Source of the DNA: Flavobacterium sharifuzzamanii
GTDB taxonomy: Bacteria; Bacteroidota; Bacteroidia; Flavobacteriales; Flavobacteriaceae
Length of the DNA stretch: 64,000 nucleotides
Assembly: GCF_003254585.1 (NCBI RefSeq)
Contig: NZ_QJGZ01000036.1
Coordinates: forward strand, 124,001 to 188,000
Direction of reading: 5' to 3'
Of the stretch, positions 44,038 to 53,498 are shown in pieces (position 1 is the stretch's first letter; each line of letters starts with the position of its first letter). Under the pieces are notes generated by a model, which did no database searches, was not told where the DNA came from, and was given only the letters and a program-made list of their open reading frames with translations. Made by a program: the position numbers and the translations under genes.

Positions 44038-46716
44038 ATGTCAGATTTTAAAATAATTGGAAATCCGGATCCTGTTGTAGGTAAGGAAGAATTCTACTCA
44101 GTAAATACTTTTTTACCGAGTGTTCTGCCTTTTCAAAATCCAGCTTCTAATAATAGTTTTGAACAGCCAGTAAAATGGGAAATATACATTCTTGAAAACG
44201 GAAGATGGCGCAAGACAAAAGAAAATGATAAAACTGGGAAAAGAATCTCTTACACCTTTCTTCAAAAAAGTTTAGAAAGAAAAGGAATCCGTATTCTGGC
44301 AAGAAGAGGAGAAGATGTGGCACGTCTTAATGTAACTTCACATCCCGCTGAAAAACCAAAAATTGAAAGCATAGAACTGCTTGATAAAAATGGACAAAAA
44401 CCAGCAAAACCGCTTTCATATGGACAGACTCTAAAAGCAAGGCTTCACTGTCTTCATATGGAAAAACACAAAGTATCTGTAACCTTGTGGGAAGATGATG
44501 CTGCTGGTGCCGGACATAACAAAGCAAACGAAAAGAATCTAATACAAACACTCTCAGGAGTTGTTGCAAACGGTAAAGCAGATGTTGACTTTTTGCTGCG
44601 ACCAAGTTTTGCGAAAATTGCAAAACAAAATGGTCCAGAGGAAGGTAAAATTCATGAGTACTATGTTACCGTTGATTTTAACAAAAATAAAATTGCAAGT
44701 AACAATGTAAACGTAAATGATATTGAAGCTCCTGTAGCTCCCTATAAGGGAAAGACAACACCAAAAGAAGCTGAAAAGCCAACGATTCCTTCTAAGAAAG
44801 ATTCTCCAAAGCAAGATGCATCAGATGCTAAAAAAGAAAAGGGCCGAATCAATTCAGTGAATCTTACTGACACAGCTGGAAATAAGATTAAAGGAACATT
44901 TAGAGAAAAACAGATTAAAGTCTGGATCAACTCAACCGGGTTAAAAGGAAAGGATGTTAGCTTAAAACTATATGACGAAGATGTAGCTAGCAACGATTTA
45001 CTGTTTCAGCAGGAATTTACGCTAAAATCTGATTTGCATGCCATTGTTGTGCCTCTAGATACAATTCCTAGAAGCCTTGGAGGAAACTTTTGGACTGAAG
45101 GTGCAGAACAGGAGCTGTTTGCAGAAGTTAAAGTATTGCAGACAAATGATCTAAAAAAGAGTGAAGTTGTAGATGTAGATGCTAAAGTTTTTAAACAGGA
45201 TCCTGTTGAACAAACTAATAAGGTTGCGAAAACTGGTGATGCGAATGATGATAAGAAAGATAAAGGTAAAGAAGCTTGTCAAAAATGTATTGCTCCAGTA
45301 ACAGCTGACCAATTAAAAGATATTTTTCCAAATGCAGATCCAACAAAATTAGAAAAAGTAGCATCCACTTATACTAAGTATATGAAAGATTTAGGAATGG
45401 ATACTTGTTGGAATAAAGCTCACTTTTTTGCACAAGCGATGGTAGAAGGAGGGAAATCATTAGAGCTAAAGACAGGAGAATTAATGAATTTTGCAGTACA
45501 AGCCTTACCAGATACTTTTTCTGCATTTAGTACAACTGGAAAGCGTTATGGTCCTCCAAATGATTTAGCATTTAAATATGGAAGGATTGATAAAAATAAC
45601 ATTAAGACTCTCCAAAGCAATTACAATAGGCCAAAGCTTCAATATCAAAGTGCTAATAAAGAAATGATAGCAAATACAGCTTATAGTAATAGAAAGGAAT
45701 TAGGAAATAAAGGAGGAAGTGACGGTTGGAATTTTAGAGGTAGAGGACTAATACAAATAACTGGTAGAGAAATTTATACATTTTGTAATTCGTTCTTACA
45801 AAAATATGAAAAAATAGATATTCTATCTAACCCACATTTAGTTGGTGAGCGTTTAGATTTAGCTGTTTTCACATCAATGATCTTCTTTTTATGGAAGAAA
45901 ATAAATATAAAAGCAAATAAGACAAGGGATGTAAAAAATGACATTTGTCCTTTAGTAGGAAATAATGTAGATATTAAAGATAAAAATAATAAGAAAATAT
46001 CAACAAATTATGATGAAAAACAGAAAAGCTTTAATGATATAACATCTAAAAAATTTAATATTGATGGGTGTAAATGGGGAACAAAAGAGTCTAAACCAAA
46101 GGTAGTTGGTAAGTATTCTACATACGATAATAATTACACAGCAGATAATAAAACTGCATACATAAACATAATAGTCCCTTCTAATAGAAAAAAAGAAGGA
46201 TTATTGGTTTTTTTCGATGATTCGGGTATTTTATTCAAATGTTATGCACTGGCTTTGGGAACAGGAGGTGAAGACAGGTACACCAATGGAGGTTTTGGAA
46301 ATGTACCTAATGGTTTGTGGAACGCTGGATTAGAATTAAAAACCGCTAACGTAGGAGTATCATTTGGTAATCATGGAGTAATTAGACTTTCTCCTAAAGC
46401 TGGAGATGCATTAAAAGCGTCTGCTAGATCTGGTATATTAATACATTGTGGACATACAATTGGTGACGGAAAGACTGGATTAACTGATAATGGGGCACTT
46501 ATGGTTACTCATGGATGTATAAGAGTTTATAATGCAGATATGCCAGAAATAACAAAGCATTTTTCAAATTGTTTAAGTTCAAACAAAAAAGTTTTTGTAT
46601 ACGTCGAAGAGGTTAATCCTAACAGCTTAAATCAATTATTCACAGATTATGAAACAATTGCAGATCCTAAAGATTCAAATACTAATAGAAAAAACAAAAA
46701 AAATGACGCTCAGTAA
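44038..46716 (+). CDS. T6SS effector: GH19-like lysozyme plus L,D-transpeptidase-like domains
   Basis: An 892-residue protein encoded right after the PAAR-like gene. Residues about 1-110 and 110-235 are beta-sandwich-like modules, and a second similar unit spans about 270-395 (GRINSVNLTDTAGNKI). Residues about 415-680 contain a GH19/lysozyme-type core (CWNKAHFFAQAMVEGGKSLE with the Glu, NFRGRGLIQITGR). Residues about 705-860 look like a YkuD L,D-transpeptidase: SGILIHCGH (His803 or His806) and THGCIRVYN with His825 and catalytic Cys827. It would act on peptidoglycan glycan strands and stem peptides in the periplasm of a rival cell. No signal peptide. Confidence 0.82.
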   Translation: MSDFKIIGNPDPVVGKEEFYSVNTFLPSVLPFQNPASNNSFEQPVKWEIYILENGRWRKTKENDKTGKRISYTFLQKSLERKGIRILARRGEDVARLNVTSHPAEKPKIESIELLDKNGQKPAKPLSYGQTLKARLHCLHMEKHKVSVTLWEDDAAGAGHNKANEKNLIQTLSGVVANGKADVDFLLRPSFAKIAKQNGPEEGKIHEYYVTVDFNKNKIASNNVNVNDIEAPVAPYKGKTTPKEAEKPTIPSKKDSPKQDASDAKKEKGRINSVNLTDTAGNKIKGTFREKQIKVWINSTGLKGKDVSLKLYDEDVASNDLLFQQEFTLKSDLHAIVVPLDTIPRSLGGNFWTEGAEQELFAEVKVLQTNDLKKSEVVDVDAKVFKQDPVEQTNKVAKTGDANDDKKDKGKEACQKCIAPVTADQLKDIFPNADPTKLEKVASTYTKYMKDLGMDTCWNKAHFFAQAMVEGGKSLELKTGELMNFAVQALPDTFSAFSTTGKRYGPPNDLAFKYGRIDKNNIKTLQSNYNRPKLQYQSANKEMIANTAYSNRKELGNKGGSDGWNFRGRGLIQITGREIYTFCNSFLQKYEKIDILSNPHLVGERLDLAVFTSMIFFLWKKINIKANKTRDVKNDICPLVGNNVDIKDKNNKKISTNYDEKQKSFNDITSKKFNIDGCKWGTKESKPKVVGKYSTYDNNYTADNKTAYINIIVPSNRKKEGLLVFFDDSGILFKCYALALGTGGEDRYTNGGFGNVPNGLWNAGLELKTANVGVSFGNHGVIRLSPKAGDALKASARSGILIHCGHTIGDGKTGLTDNGALMVTHGCIRVYNADMPEITKHFSNCLSSNKKVFVYVEEVNPNSLNQLFTDYETIADPKDSNTNRKNKKNDAQ

Positions 46717-47818
46717 GTATACTTATATTTTATTGATTTTTTTAAATCTATCATGCCAAGGTCAGGATAATAAAGTAAATAACATAGAAAAAAAAGAAAT
46801 ACAGATGTTTACTAATGTTTTAAATAAATCGAATTACAAAAATACCATCGAAAATTTTGAAAATGTTAATAAAGACATTATTGGTATTGATACTCGTAAT
46901 TTGAAAGAAGGTTATAATGAGATTAACATTCTTGGTGAATCTATAGATTATCAAATATGTAAGGAAGGGAAATATATTAAAATAGGAGAAGACATTTTAC
47001 CAGATATAGATAACATCAAAGAAGATGAGCTTATAAGTTATCCATATATGAAATCTCTAATAAATTTAAATAAAATTCTATATTTAAATGATATGGCTTC
47101 TACTTTAGGGACTAGTCTAAAGGATATTGATTTGGCAAGAGATGTGGTTGTATTATTTAATTACGAAAAAAATGAATCTTTAATAAAGAAAGTTGCTGAT
47201 AATATTGGTGATTGGGATGATTTTTCAAATAATTTCAAATTATCAATGGTCTTTTATAATAGAGATCGTACTATTAGAAAGAAAATCCTTAAATATCTTT
47301 CAAAAAAACAAGAGCTTATATATCACTTGACTTTTTATTTAGCTGATAATAGAAAGAGTATAATAAATGCCAATAAGTTATCAACAGAAAAAATTGATGA
47401 AGCTATTGCTTACTTATTAAATCTTGGACTTGAAGGTAAATCAAATAAAGATATAGATACAGATAATGATATGTCATATAGACTTTTAAACAATCTTCTT
47501 ACGTCTCATCCTAATATTATTAATTCTTTTGAAAGAATAAATTATTACGGACATGCAGATTTAGCTTTTTTTATAAAAGTATTCCATACTATACAAAATA
47601 ATAGTGATCAAAATTCAGAAATAAAAAAATATTATATTCAAGATTCGGATGGTTACTCTAATATAAGAAAAGATAAAAATAGTAACTCAGAGATAGTTGG
47701 AAAAATTAAATCTGGCGAAGAAATAGACGTATTGGATGATTCTGGAAATTGGTGGTTTATCCAAGCTAAATCGGGTAATAAAGGATATGTCTACAAGACG
47801 AAAATAAAATCTGAATAA
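46703..47818 (+). CDS. SH3-domain putative lipoprotein, candidate immunity (copy 1)
   Basis: The start at 46703 (MTLSKYTYILLIFLNLSCQG) overlaps the effector stop by 14 nt; the longer frame beginning at 46649 has no sensible leader. About 371 residues with a signal and a lipobox-like C (LNLSC, imperfect at -3). The middle is helical, and the last 65 residues form a bacterial SH3 domain (YSNIRKDKNSNSEIVGKI ... VLDDSGNWWFIQAKSGNKGYVY). Exported to the envelope, it is well placed to block the peptidoglycan-targeting effector encoded upstream. Paralogue of the next gene. Confidence 0.78.
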   Translation: MTLSKYTYILLIFLNLSCQGQDNKVNNIEKKEIQMFTNVLNKSNYKNTIENFENVNKDIIGIDTRNLKEGYNEINILGESIDYQICKEGKYIKIGEDILPDIDNIKEDELISYPYMKSLINLNKILYLNDMASTLGTSLKDIDLARDVVVLFNYEKNESLIKKVADNIGDWDDFSNNFKLSMVFYNRDRTIRKKILKYLSKKQELIYHLTFYLADNRKSIINANKLSTEKIDEAIAYLLNLGLEGKSNKDIDTDNDMSYRLLNNLLTSHPNIINSFERINYYGHADLAFFIKVFHTIQNNSDQNSEIKKYYIQDSDGYSNIRKDKNSNSEIVGKIKSGEEIDVLDDSGNWWFIQAKSGNKGYVYKTKIKSE

Positions 47819-47837
47819 AAGAAAATATAGAAAAGGT

Positions 47838-47905
47838 TCCTTGACATATTGAAAAGAAAAGCCCCAGCTAGCAGGAGTTTTACGCTTTTGCTAGCTTGGG
47901 GAATT
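47838..47905. repeat. 68-nt direct repeat with hairpin, copy A
   Basis: It matches 49091-49158 at 65 of 68 positions by my count, and the first 53 nt are identical. It contains a hairpin with left arm CCCCAGCTAGCA and right arm TGCTAGCTTGGGG, loop GGAGTTTTACGCTTT. It lies between the two SH3 lipoprotein genes. It may be a terminator or a marker of gene-cassette duplication. Confidence 0.85.
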
Positions 47906-47916
47906 AATGAAAAAAG

Positions 47917-49071
47917 ATGAAAAATATAATTTCTTTACTAGTTCTATTGCTAATTTCCTGTACAGGAAAAACAGACAGCAAAAAAAATAATTTAGGTAAT
48001 TCTAATGATTCAAAAGATGCTCCTTATAATTTAACAGATTTAGGAGATGGTAAAAAGTTTAATTATGATACTTTGTCTATAGATTATATTAACAAGGTGA
48101 AAACAAGCCTCATAAAGAATAATTTTAAATTTCCAGATGAACAGACATTTAAAAAAAGAACTTTAGAGGTCCTTAAAATAAATTTGTACGATTATAAAAA
48201 CAATATTATTGTTTTGAGACCTGCAATGTTTACTGAAATTGCGATCAAAGAAAGTAGATTTATCTTAATTGAAGATGAAGAAACTGATGGTAGTGAAAAT
48301 GCTATTAATGAAAACCTTGAACTTTATTATAATTCTTATGTATTCTATGAGGATAAAATTGCATTTAATTGGTTGAAGTCTCGTTATAAACAGCAGTTAA
48401 TAGACTTAGTTGTACAATATGGTTATGATTCTGATAAAGAGTTAGTGAGATTTGTATTTAAAAATTTTGATTTTGATGATAGCGTTTCTTTCCATGATTT
48501 AATTTTCACGTACGATGTAAAATCTAAAAAGAATATTTTAAGAGAAAACATTCTAAATGATATTGAAAATATTGTCTATAAAGGAACAGTTGAGGGCTAT
48601 ACAGATGCAAAAGAAGGTAATGGTTATAACAGTTTTTCAGATATAATTGAAAAAATCAGAACTAACTCAAACAATTATTTGGATGCCGAAAAATACATTG
48701 CTTTCTTATATGAGAAAGATTTAAGAGTTGGTGTAGTCGGTCATATAGAATCTAATTTGAGTGAGAATTCAAAGTATAAAACTTTTTTAAAGGAAAATAA
48801 TTACTTTAATCTTACGAGGTTGAGGGATTATGTTGAGAATGTTTATGGAGGAGATTCAGATTCAGATGAAGTAAGTACGATTTTTAAAATCTCAGATCCA
48901 GATGGATTTACGAATCTTAGAAAAGAGAAAAATTCTTCTTCAGAAATTTTACAAAAAATAAATAATAATACTGAAGTTGAAGTATTAGACAATTCAGGTA
49001 ATTGGTGGCTGATCAAAACAAGTTCTGGAAATAAGGGATATGTTTATAAAACCAAAATTAAATCTGAATAA
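47917..49071 (+). CDS. SH3-domain lipoprotein, candidate immunity (copy 2)
   Basis: A 384-residue lipoprotein (lipobox LLISC, Cys15). It shares with copy 1 the SH3 end (FTNLRKEKNSSSEILQKI ... NSGNWWLIKTSSGNKGYVYK) and an identical last segment GYVYKTKIKSE, while the middle has diverged. This pattern suggests duplication followed by change in the specificity region. It sits in an AT-richer block than the apparatus genes. Envelope location and position suggest an immunity role. Confidence 0.78.
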   Translation: MKNIISLLVLLLISCTGKTDSKKNNLGNSNDSKDAPYNLTDLGDGKKFNYDTLSIDYINKVKTSLIKNNFKFPDEQTFKKRTLEVLKINLYDYKNNIIVLRPAMFTEIAIKESRFILIEDEETDGSENAINENLELYYNSYVFYEDKIAFNWLKSRYKQQLIDLVVQYGYDSDKELVRFVFKNFDFDDSVSFHDLIFTYDVKSKKNILRENILNDIENIVYKGTVEGYTDAKEGNGYNSFSDIIEKIRTNSNNYLDAEKYIAFLYEKDLRVGVVGHIESNLSENSKYKTFLKENNYFNLTRLRDYVENVYGGDSDSDEVSTIFKISDPDGFTNLRKEKNSSSEILQKINNNTEVEVLDNSGNWWLIKTSSGNKGYVYKTKIKSE

Positions 49072-49090
49072 TATAAAAAAGCATATATGC

Positions 49091-49158
49091 TCCTTGACAT
49101 ATTGAAAAGAAAAGCCCCAGCTAGCAGGAGTTTTACGCTTTTGTTAGCTGAGGGAATT
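49091..49158. repeat. 68-nt direct repeat with hairpin, copy B
   Basis: Second copy of the element at 47838-47905 (65/68 identical). The differences fall in the right arm of the hairpin, where TTAGCTGAGGG replaces CTAGCTTGGGG, which weakens pairing. A more diverged third copy may exist at 50166-50212 (CACATGCACCTT ... TGAAAAGAAAAAG). Confidence 0.85.
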
Positions 49159-49174
49159 TATTAAATTAAATAAA

Positions 49175-50152
49175 ATGAAAAAAATACTAAGTTTTGCAAT
49201 TTTGACTTTATTGTTTGTAAACTGTAAAGAAGATTCAAAAATCAATGGTAGTCTAGGAAAAGACTTAAAAGAAGATTCAATACAAAGAGTTTCTAAATTA
49301 GCACCAAGTCAGGGCAAAGAGTTAAGTGATAATGGTTTAGCAGGGAATTATTGGTTGTTTTATAAAATTTCTGAAAATTCAATCTCAGGAACATCTAAAA
49401 TGACGAAAGATGAAATTGTAAGTCAATTTAAAAATGTTAAAATAGAAATTGATGAAAAGAAAGTAAAAATAGGAGAATCATGTATTTATGATTATTATAA
49501 AAGTAATAAAACCCTAACAGAATATTATGAAAGCACTAAAACGGCTAAACTGTATGAGGATATATTTATAAAAAACAAAATAAAGTTTGGAAATGAAATT
49601 ACAGTTTATCAATCATTATATCCTGAAAAGGCTTGTGAAATTCCTTGGGACGAATTAATTATTGCTGATAATACAATTATTATAACATTTGATGACTATC
49701 TGGTATTTTTTAAAAAGCAAAATGGCAATCATCAAAGTGATTGTTATTCAAAGACTAAGATTACAAATTTACCTATAACAAATAAAATTATTAATGGTAA
49801 TAATGTATGGAATCAACTAGATTGTAATATAGCCAATTTAAGAACTAAAGATTATTTAAGATTACCAGACATAAAAGATATTAAGGTTTTTATTATAGCA
49901 AATTTCAATTTTGATGATTTTACCTATACGTTAGTAACGATAAAAAATGATAAAGTTATTACAAAGAAAGATATTGGTTTTGCTAAAGATACTGATGAAC
50001 CAAATGCAATATCTGAACTAACAGAATTTGAAATAGATAAAGATTATGTTTTTACACTAAAGACCAAATCAAAAACGGAGAATGATTTTAAAGTCACAAA
50101 AACTGAAAGATTTAGAATAAATGAGAATGGCTTAATTGTGGTTGTTAAATAA
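49175..50152 (+). CDS. Putative lipoprotein in the immunity array
   Basis: A 325-residue protein with a signal and a Cys at residue 17 (LLFVNCKED; imperfect lipobox). It has no SH3 domain and no recognised family. The mature part has beta-rich stretches (NYWLFYKISENSISGTSK near residue 58, DDYLVFFKK near 180). It follows copy B of the 68-nt repeat, which ties it to the same array. A role in immunity against an effector is inference from position. Confidence 0.6.
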   Translation: MKKILSFAILTLLFVNCKEDSKINGSLGKDLKEDSIQRVSKLAPSQGKELSDNGLAGNYWLFYKISENSISGTSKMTKDEIVSQFKNVKIEIDEKKVKIGESCIYDYYKSNKTLTEYYESTKTAKLYEDIFIKNKIKFGNEITVYQSLYPEKACEIPWDELIIADNTIIITFDDYLVFFKKQNGNHQSDCYSKTKITNLPITNKIINGNNVWNQLDCNIANLRTKDYLRLPDIKDIKVFIIANFNFDDFTYTLVTIKNDKVITKKDIGFAKDTDEPNAISELTEFEIDKDYVFTLKTKSKTENDFKVTKTERFRINENGLIVVVK

Positions 50153-50255
50153 TTAAAATTAGTTCACATGCACCTTCTTTATAATAATGAAAAGAAAAAG
50201 TCTCGACTGGTAAATATGTGATTTTTATTAATTCATAGATGATAAAATAAAAAAT

Positions 50256-51065
50256 ATGAGAAAAATAGTTTTTGGTCTGTTACTATTAAGTTTATTGTTA
50301 TCCTGCAAATCTCAGGATAGTAAAGAAGATTTTAAAGGAACATGGATTGAGGTACAGAAAAGAGGTAATGAATTTTTGATTATTGATTGTGGATATAAAG
50401 GTGAAGATATAAAAATTGTTAATGATTCAATTTTTGAGAATGGTATAATGGAAAGTACTAAAGCAAAGATTGATCATATAAAAGAAGATGAAACAGGAAT
50501 ATCATTGTTTACAGATAAAACGGAAAAAACATATTATAAATTTTTGTTTGTAAATAAAGAAAAAGGTCTTGCCAAATGGGAAATTAAAAATTATGATTTA
50601 CCAATTGTTATTAAATATTTTGTAAATGAGGTTAGTGCTCATAGAATAAAAAAAATAAAAGGTAAAAAAGCTGATTGTGTCTCTAATGATGATGTTGGCG
50701 ATTCTGTATATGATTCTCTTAATCTTAATGACGAAAATGTTCTTTTAGTAGAGGATGATAATTGTATATCATTATTAGACAAAGAAGAAAATTTAATTAT
50801 TGAAAGATGTTTTGATAATTGTAATGTAAAAATTAATCATATAAAAACCGCAGGTTTGCCATTAACTATTATAAGCGGACATAACTCAATTGATATAGAA
50901 TTTTATAAAAAAGGAGAAAATTGGGTTTCTAACTCAGTTACATATTTTAAAAGTTTGCCAACTGGAGAAGAAAAAAGGACCAAACAAATTGAAGTATCTC
51001 TTAAAGAATTCAATTTTGATAGCGTTATTGAACAGTTTGGAGATAATGATATAAGTAACTTTTAA
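50256..51065 (+). CDS. Putative lipoprotein in the immunity array (last member)
   Basis: A 269-residue lipoprotein with a clear lipobox (LLLSC, Cys17) followed by KSQDSKEDF. The mature part begins FKGTWIEVQKRGNEF, a lipocalin-like or beta-sheet type opening (GTW), but I cannot assign a family. It is preceded by a degenerate copy of the intergenic repeat, so it may be the oldest cassette of the array. No function is known. Confidence 0.6.
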   Translation: MRKIVFGLLLLSLLLSCKSQDSKEDFKGTWIEVQKRGNEFLIIDCGYKGEDIKIVNDSIFENGIMESTKAKIDHIKEDETGISLFTDKTEKTYYKFLFVNKEKGLAKWEIKNYDLPIVIKYFVNEVSAHRIKKIKGKKADCVSNDDVGDSVYDSLNLNDENVLLVEDDNCISLLDKEENLIIERCFDNCNVKINHIKTAGLPLTIISGHNSIDIEFYKKGENWVSNSVTYFKSLPTGEEKRTKQIEVSLKEFNFDSVIEQFGDNDISNF

Positions 51066-51269
51066 TTAAGATGTGTAACAGCTTTATGCTTTTTAGAATT
51101 AAAATATAAATCCAAGAGAGAAACTGAAAATCTGGCTCAGTGCGCATAATTGTATCTATTTAACGCGTAAAATCTTGTTATAATAGTAAAATTACATTAA
51201 TAATCAAAATCTAACCCAACAAAAAGAGAAACGAAAGATTCTCATTTCAAAATAAAAAACTATAGAATT

Positions 51270-52439
51270 ATGATAGAAAAATTAAGTCATTTTCCCGTAA
51301 ACTGGATTGACGGGATGAAGATAAATAAGAGTCATTTTTTATCTATTCAGGACAACGTTTCTGAATTGGTAAATGATGCAATTGGTATTCATACCACACC
51401 TATAAGTTATGGTCTACTGGATTCTGGAAACCAAAACAAAGAGGCCACAAAAATCACTTTAGGAATTGATAATCACAAATTGCTACGTGTTCGTGTAGAA
51501 GAATGCCACGCCATAACACCAAACGGATCTAGAATCGAAATCAGTAAAAGCAATACAGACACATTAGATCTTCAGATTCCATATCCAGAAGATACTTATG
51601 AAATAAAAGACGGCGAACAATTGGTTTTATTGGCTTGTATTTCGGTTAATTCTAAAAAAAGAATCCCTTTTGGCGAACCAGATCCAGATGAAGTACCGCC
51701 AAGATATCCGTACACACAGCCAGAATACAAACTTCATTTAATTAAAGCCGAAGAATTCCGTTCAGGAATTGGATACGGTGGTTTCTATCTTGCAATTGGT
51801 AAAATCCTTATTGGAGATACAACAGTTTTAGACGAAGACTATATTCCGTCTTCTGTAACAGTATCCTGTCATCCAAAACTGGTTGATATGCAGGCACAAA
51901 TTGCCCGTTCGTTTGGTCAGATTGAGATTTACTCAGTTCAGATTTCTCAAAAAATAAACAGAGGACAGCAGACAGGACTTTTACCGCAAACCGTAATGCA
52001 ATTGGCTGACAATACGGGATATTATTTGGGTAGCTGTTTAACGCAGTTCCGTTGGTTTTCATTGCACCAGCATCCAGCTTCGATGTTAAGCACAGTGGTA
52101 GCATTTGCTAGAGTGATGAAGAATTTTATCGATTCAAAATCAGGAGCAGGAAAAGAAGAGCTGTTAAACTATTTTGCCGAATGGTGTGATATTTCACAAG
52201 GAGATTTCGAAATATTGTTTACGACCCTTATAAATGCTGGTTACGATCACGTGCATATCGATAAAACGGCTTCATTGGCTATAAATGCTTTAAACAGAAT
52301 AGAGAGATTATTCGAAACACTAAGCAAACTGGATTACATCGGTAAGAAAAAAGAAAACATCGAATTGTTTGTTGCCGAAACAGAGAAAAAAGACATCGTT
52401 CACAACCCGAAACGTCACGGTTTCTTTATAAAAGACTAA
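51270..52439 (+). CDS. tssK: T6SS baseplate adaptor TssK
   Basis: A 389-residue protein. The start PVNWIDGMKINKSHFLSIQD is the hallmark TssK opening (V-x-W-x-x-G-M-x-x-x-x-H-F). The middle beta domain (LRVRVEECHAITPNGSRIEI) and the C-terminal helical region follow the family order. TssK joins the baseplate to the membrane complex. It heads the tssK-tssO-tssB-tssC series after a 204-nt gap that could hold a promoter. Confidence 0.9.
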   Translation: MIEKLSHFPVNWIDGMKINKSHFLSIQDNVSELVNDAIGIHTTPISYGLLDSGNQNKEATKITLGIDNHKLLRVRVEECHAITPNGSRIEISKSNTDTLDLQIPYPEDTYEIKDGEQLVLLACISVNSKKRIPFGEPDPDEVPPRYPYTQPEYKLHLIKAEEFRSGIGYGGFYLAIGKILIGDTTVLDEDYIPSSVTVSCHPKLVDMQAQIARSFGQIEIYSVQISQKINRGQQTGLLPQTVMQLADNTGYYLGSCLTQFRWFSLHQHPASMLSTVVAFARVMKNFIDSKSGAGKEELLNYFAEWCDISQGDFEILFTTLINAGYDHVHIDKTASLAINALNRIERLFETLSKLDYIGKKKENIELFVAETEKKDIVHNPKRHGFFIKD

Positions 52440-52461
52440 AAAATAAAATAGTAATATAATT

Positions 52462-52974
52462 ATGGAAGTATTAAATAAACAGGAGCGCCAAAAAGCATTT
52501 ATTGCTTTTTTAATTGCCTTTATCCTGACTTTTTCAGTTATGCTGATTGCAGTTTCGTTCAACTTTTACATGCCCGTAGCAGAAAACAAAATGCTGAAAG
52601 CAGAAAATGAAATGATGAAAAGAGAATACGATTATCAAACTAATTTTTCGGTTAAAATTGACAGTATCAGAATGACAATCGATTCAATCAATTCGCCAAA
52701 AGTAGATAACGATTTTCAGCAGCGACTGGCAAATGTTATGATCGCCAATATTTATCAAAAAGTTCCCAAAGACACTACTGAAAACAAAAAATTGTATAAC
52801 AATGTTATTCTGGCCTACAAGAATATCATTGATTACAAAAAACAAATCAGAAGCCTTACGCACAACTCACACTTAATAGATAGTTTGAATCAGTCAGCTA
52901 AAACGTACAAAGAAGAATTAGAAAAAGTAAGCAGAGACTTAGATGTATGCCGTCAGGTTTACCAAAATCAATAA
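52462..52974 (+). CDS. tssO: Subtype iii T6SS membrane protein TssO
   Basis: A 170-residue protein with a short cytoplasmic start, one membrane helix (about 12-35) and then a long charged helical region with heptad-like spacing (about 40-165), probably a periplasmic coiled coil. Size, topology and position between tssK and tssB fit TssO, one of the subtype iii-specific parts. Confidence 0.82.
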   Translation: MEVLNKQERQKAFIAFLIAFILTFSVMLIAVSFNFYMPVAENKMLKAENEMMKREYDYQTNFSVKIDSIRMTIDSINSPKVDNDFQQRLANVMIANIYQKVPKDTTENKKLYNNVILAYKNIIDYKKQIRSLTHNSHLIDSLNQSAKTYKEELEKVSRDLDVCRQVYQNQ

Positions 52975-53028
52975 TTAGAAATTTAGAATAAAGAAATTAA
53001 TAAACTAATCATTTAAAAATTTGAAATT

Positions 53029-53478
53029 ATGTTGTCAAACTATGGAATTGGAGGTAATGAAGTAAAAATTGATGCAGATGAAGCGATCACTGCAATCCCT
53101 CAGAACAGAACACTTGTTGCTCAAAAATTAACAGTAGATGCTCCGGTAAAACCAGAATTGGTAGAAGGAATCACAAGCATCGAAAAAGCATTCGAACACT
53201 TTAAACCAGAAGTAAAAGTAAATTTTGAAACTGCTGATGGTGCTACTAAAGTTGAGCCTTTAAACTTTAAAAACTTAGGTGATTTTGGTATAAAAGGAAT
53301 CACAACACAAAGCAGCTTTTTATCTGATCTTGAAACAGAAAAAGATCAGTACCAAAAAATTATTCGTCAGTTAAAATCAAATAAGATTTTAAAAGCGGCT
53401 TTAGAAGACGGAGAAGCAAAACAAGCTTTGTTAGAAAGCCTTGGAGCATTGATCAATGAGTTAAAAGAAAACAAATAA
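53029..53478 (+). CDS. tssB: T6SS sheath small subunit TssB
   Basis: A 149-residue protein upstream of tssC. VKVNFETADGATKVEPLNFKNLGDFG (positions about 64-89) is the TssB core, and the C-terminal helix (DQYQKIIRQLKSNKIL...LESLGALINELK) pairs with TssC. TssB and TssC polymerise into the contractile sheath around the Hcp tube. It has 20 nt to tssC, so tight co-expression is expected. Confidence 0.9.
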   Translation: MLSNYGIGGNEVKIDADEAITAIPQNRTLVAQKLTVDAPVKPELVEGITSIEKAFEHFKPEVKVNFETADGATKVEPLNFKNLGDFGIKGITTQSSFLSDLETEKDQYQKIIRQLKSNKILKAALEDGEAKQALLESLGALINELKENK

Positions 53479-53498
53479 GAAATTAAAATATTTTAAAT

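Noticed and set aside
46649..46702. 18-codon extension of the first SH3 lipoprotein
   Set aside because: The inner Met gives a signal peptide and lipobox-like Cys; the extension is Lys/Gln-rich and overlaps the effector gene further.
47838..49158. CRISPR array reading of the 68-nt repeats
   Set aside because: The copies are more than 1.1 kb apart with protein genes between them; there are no short regular spacers and no cas genes.
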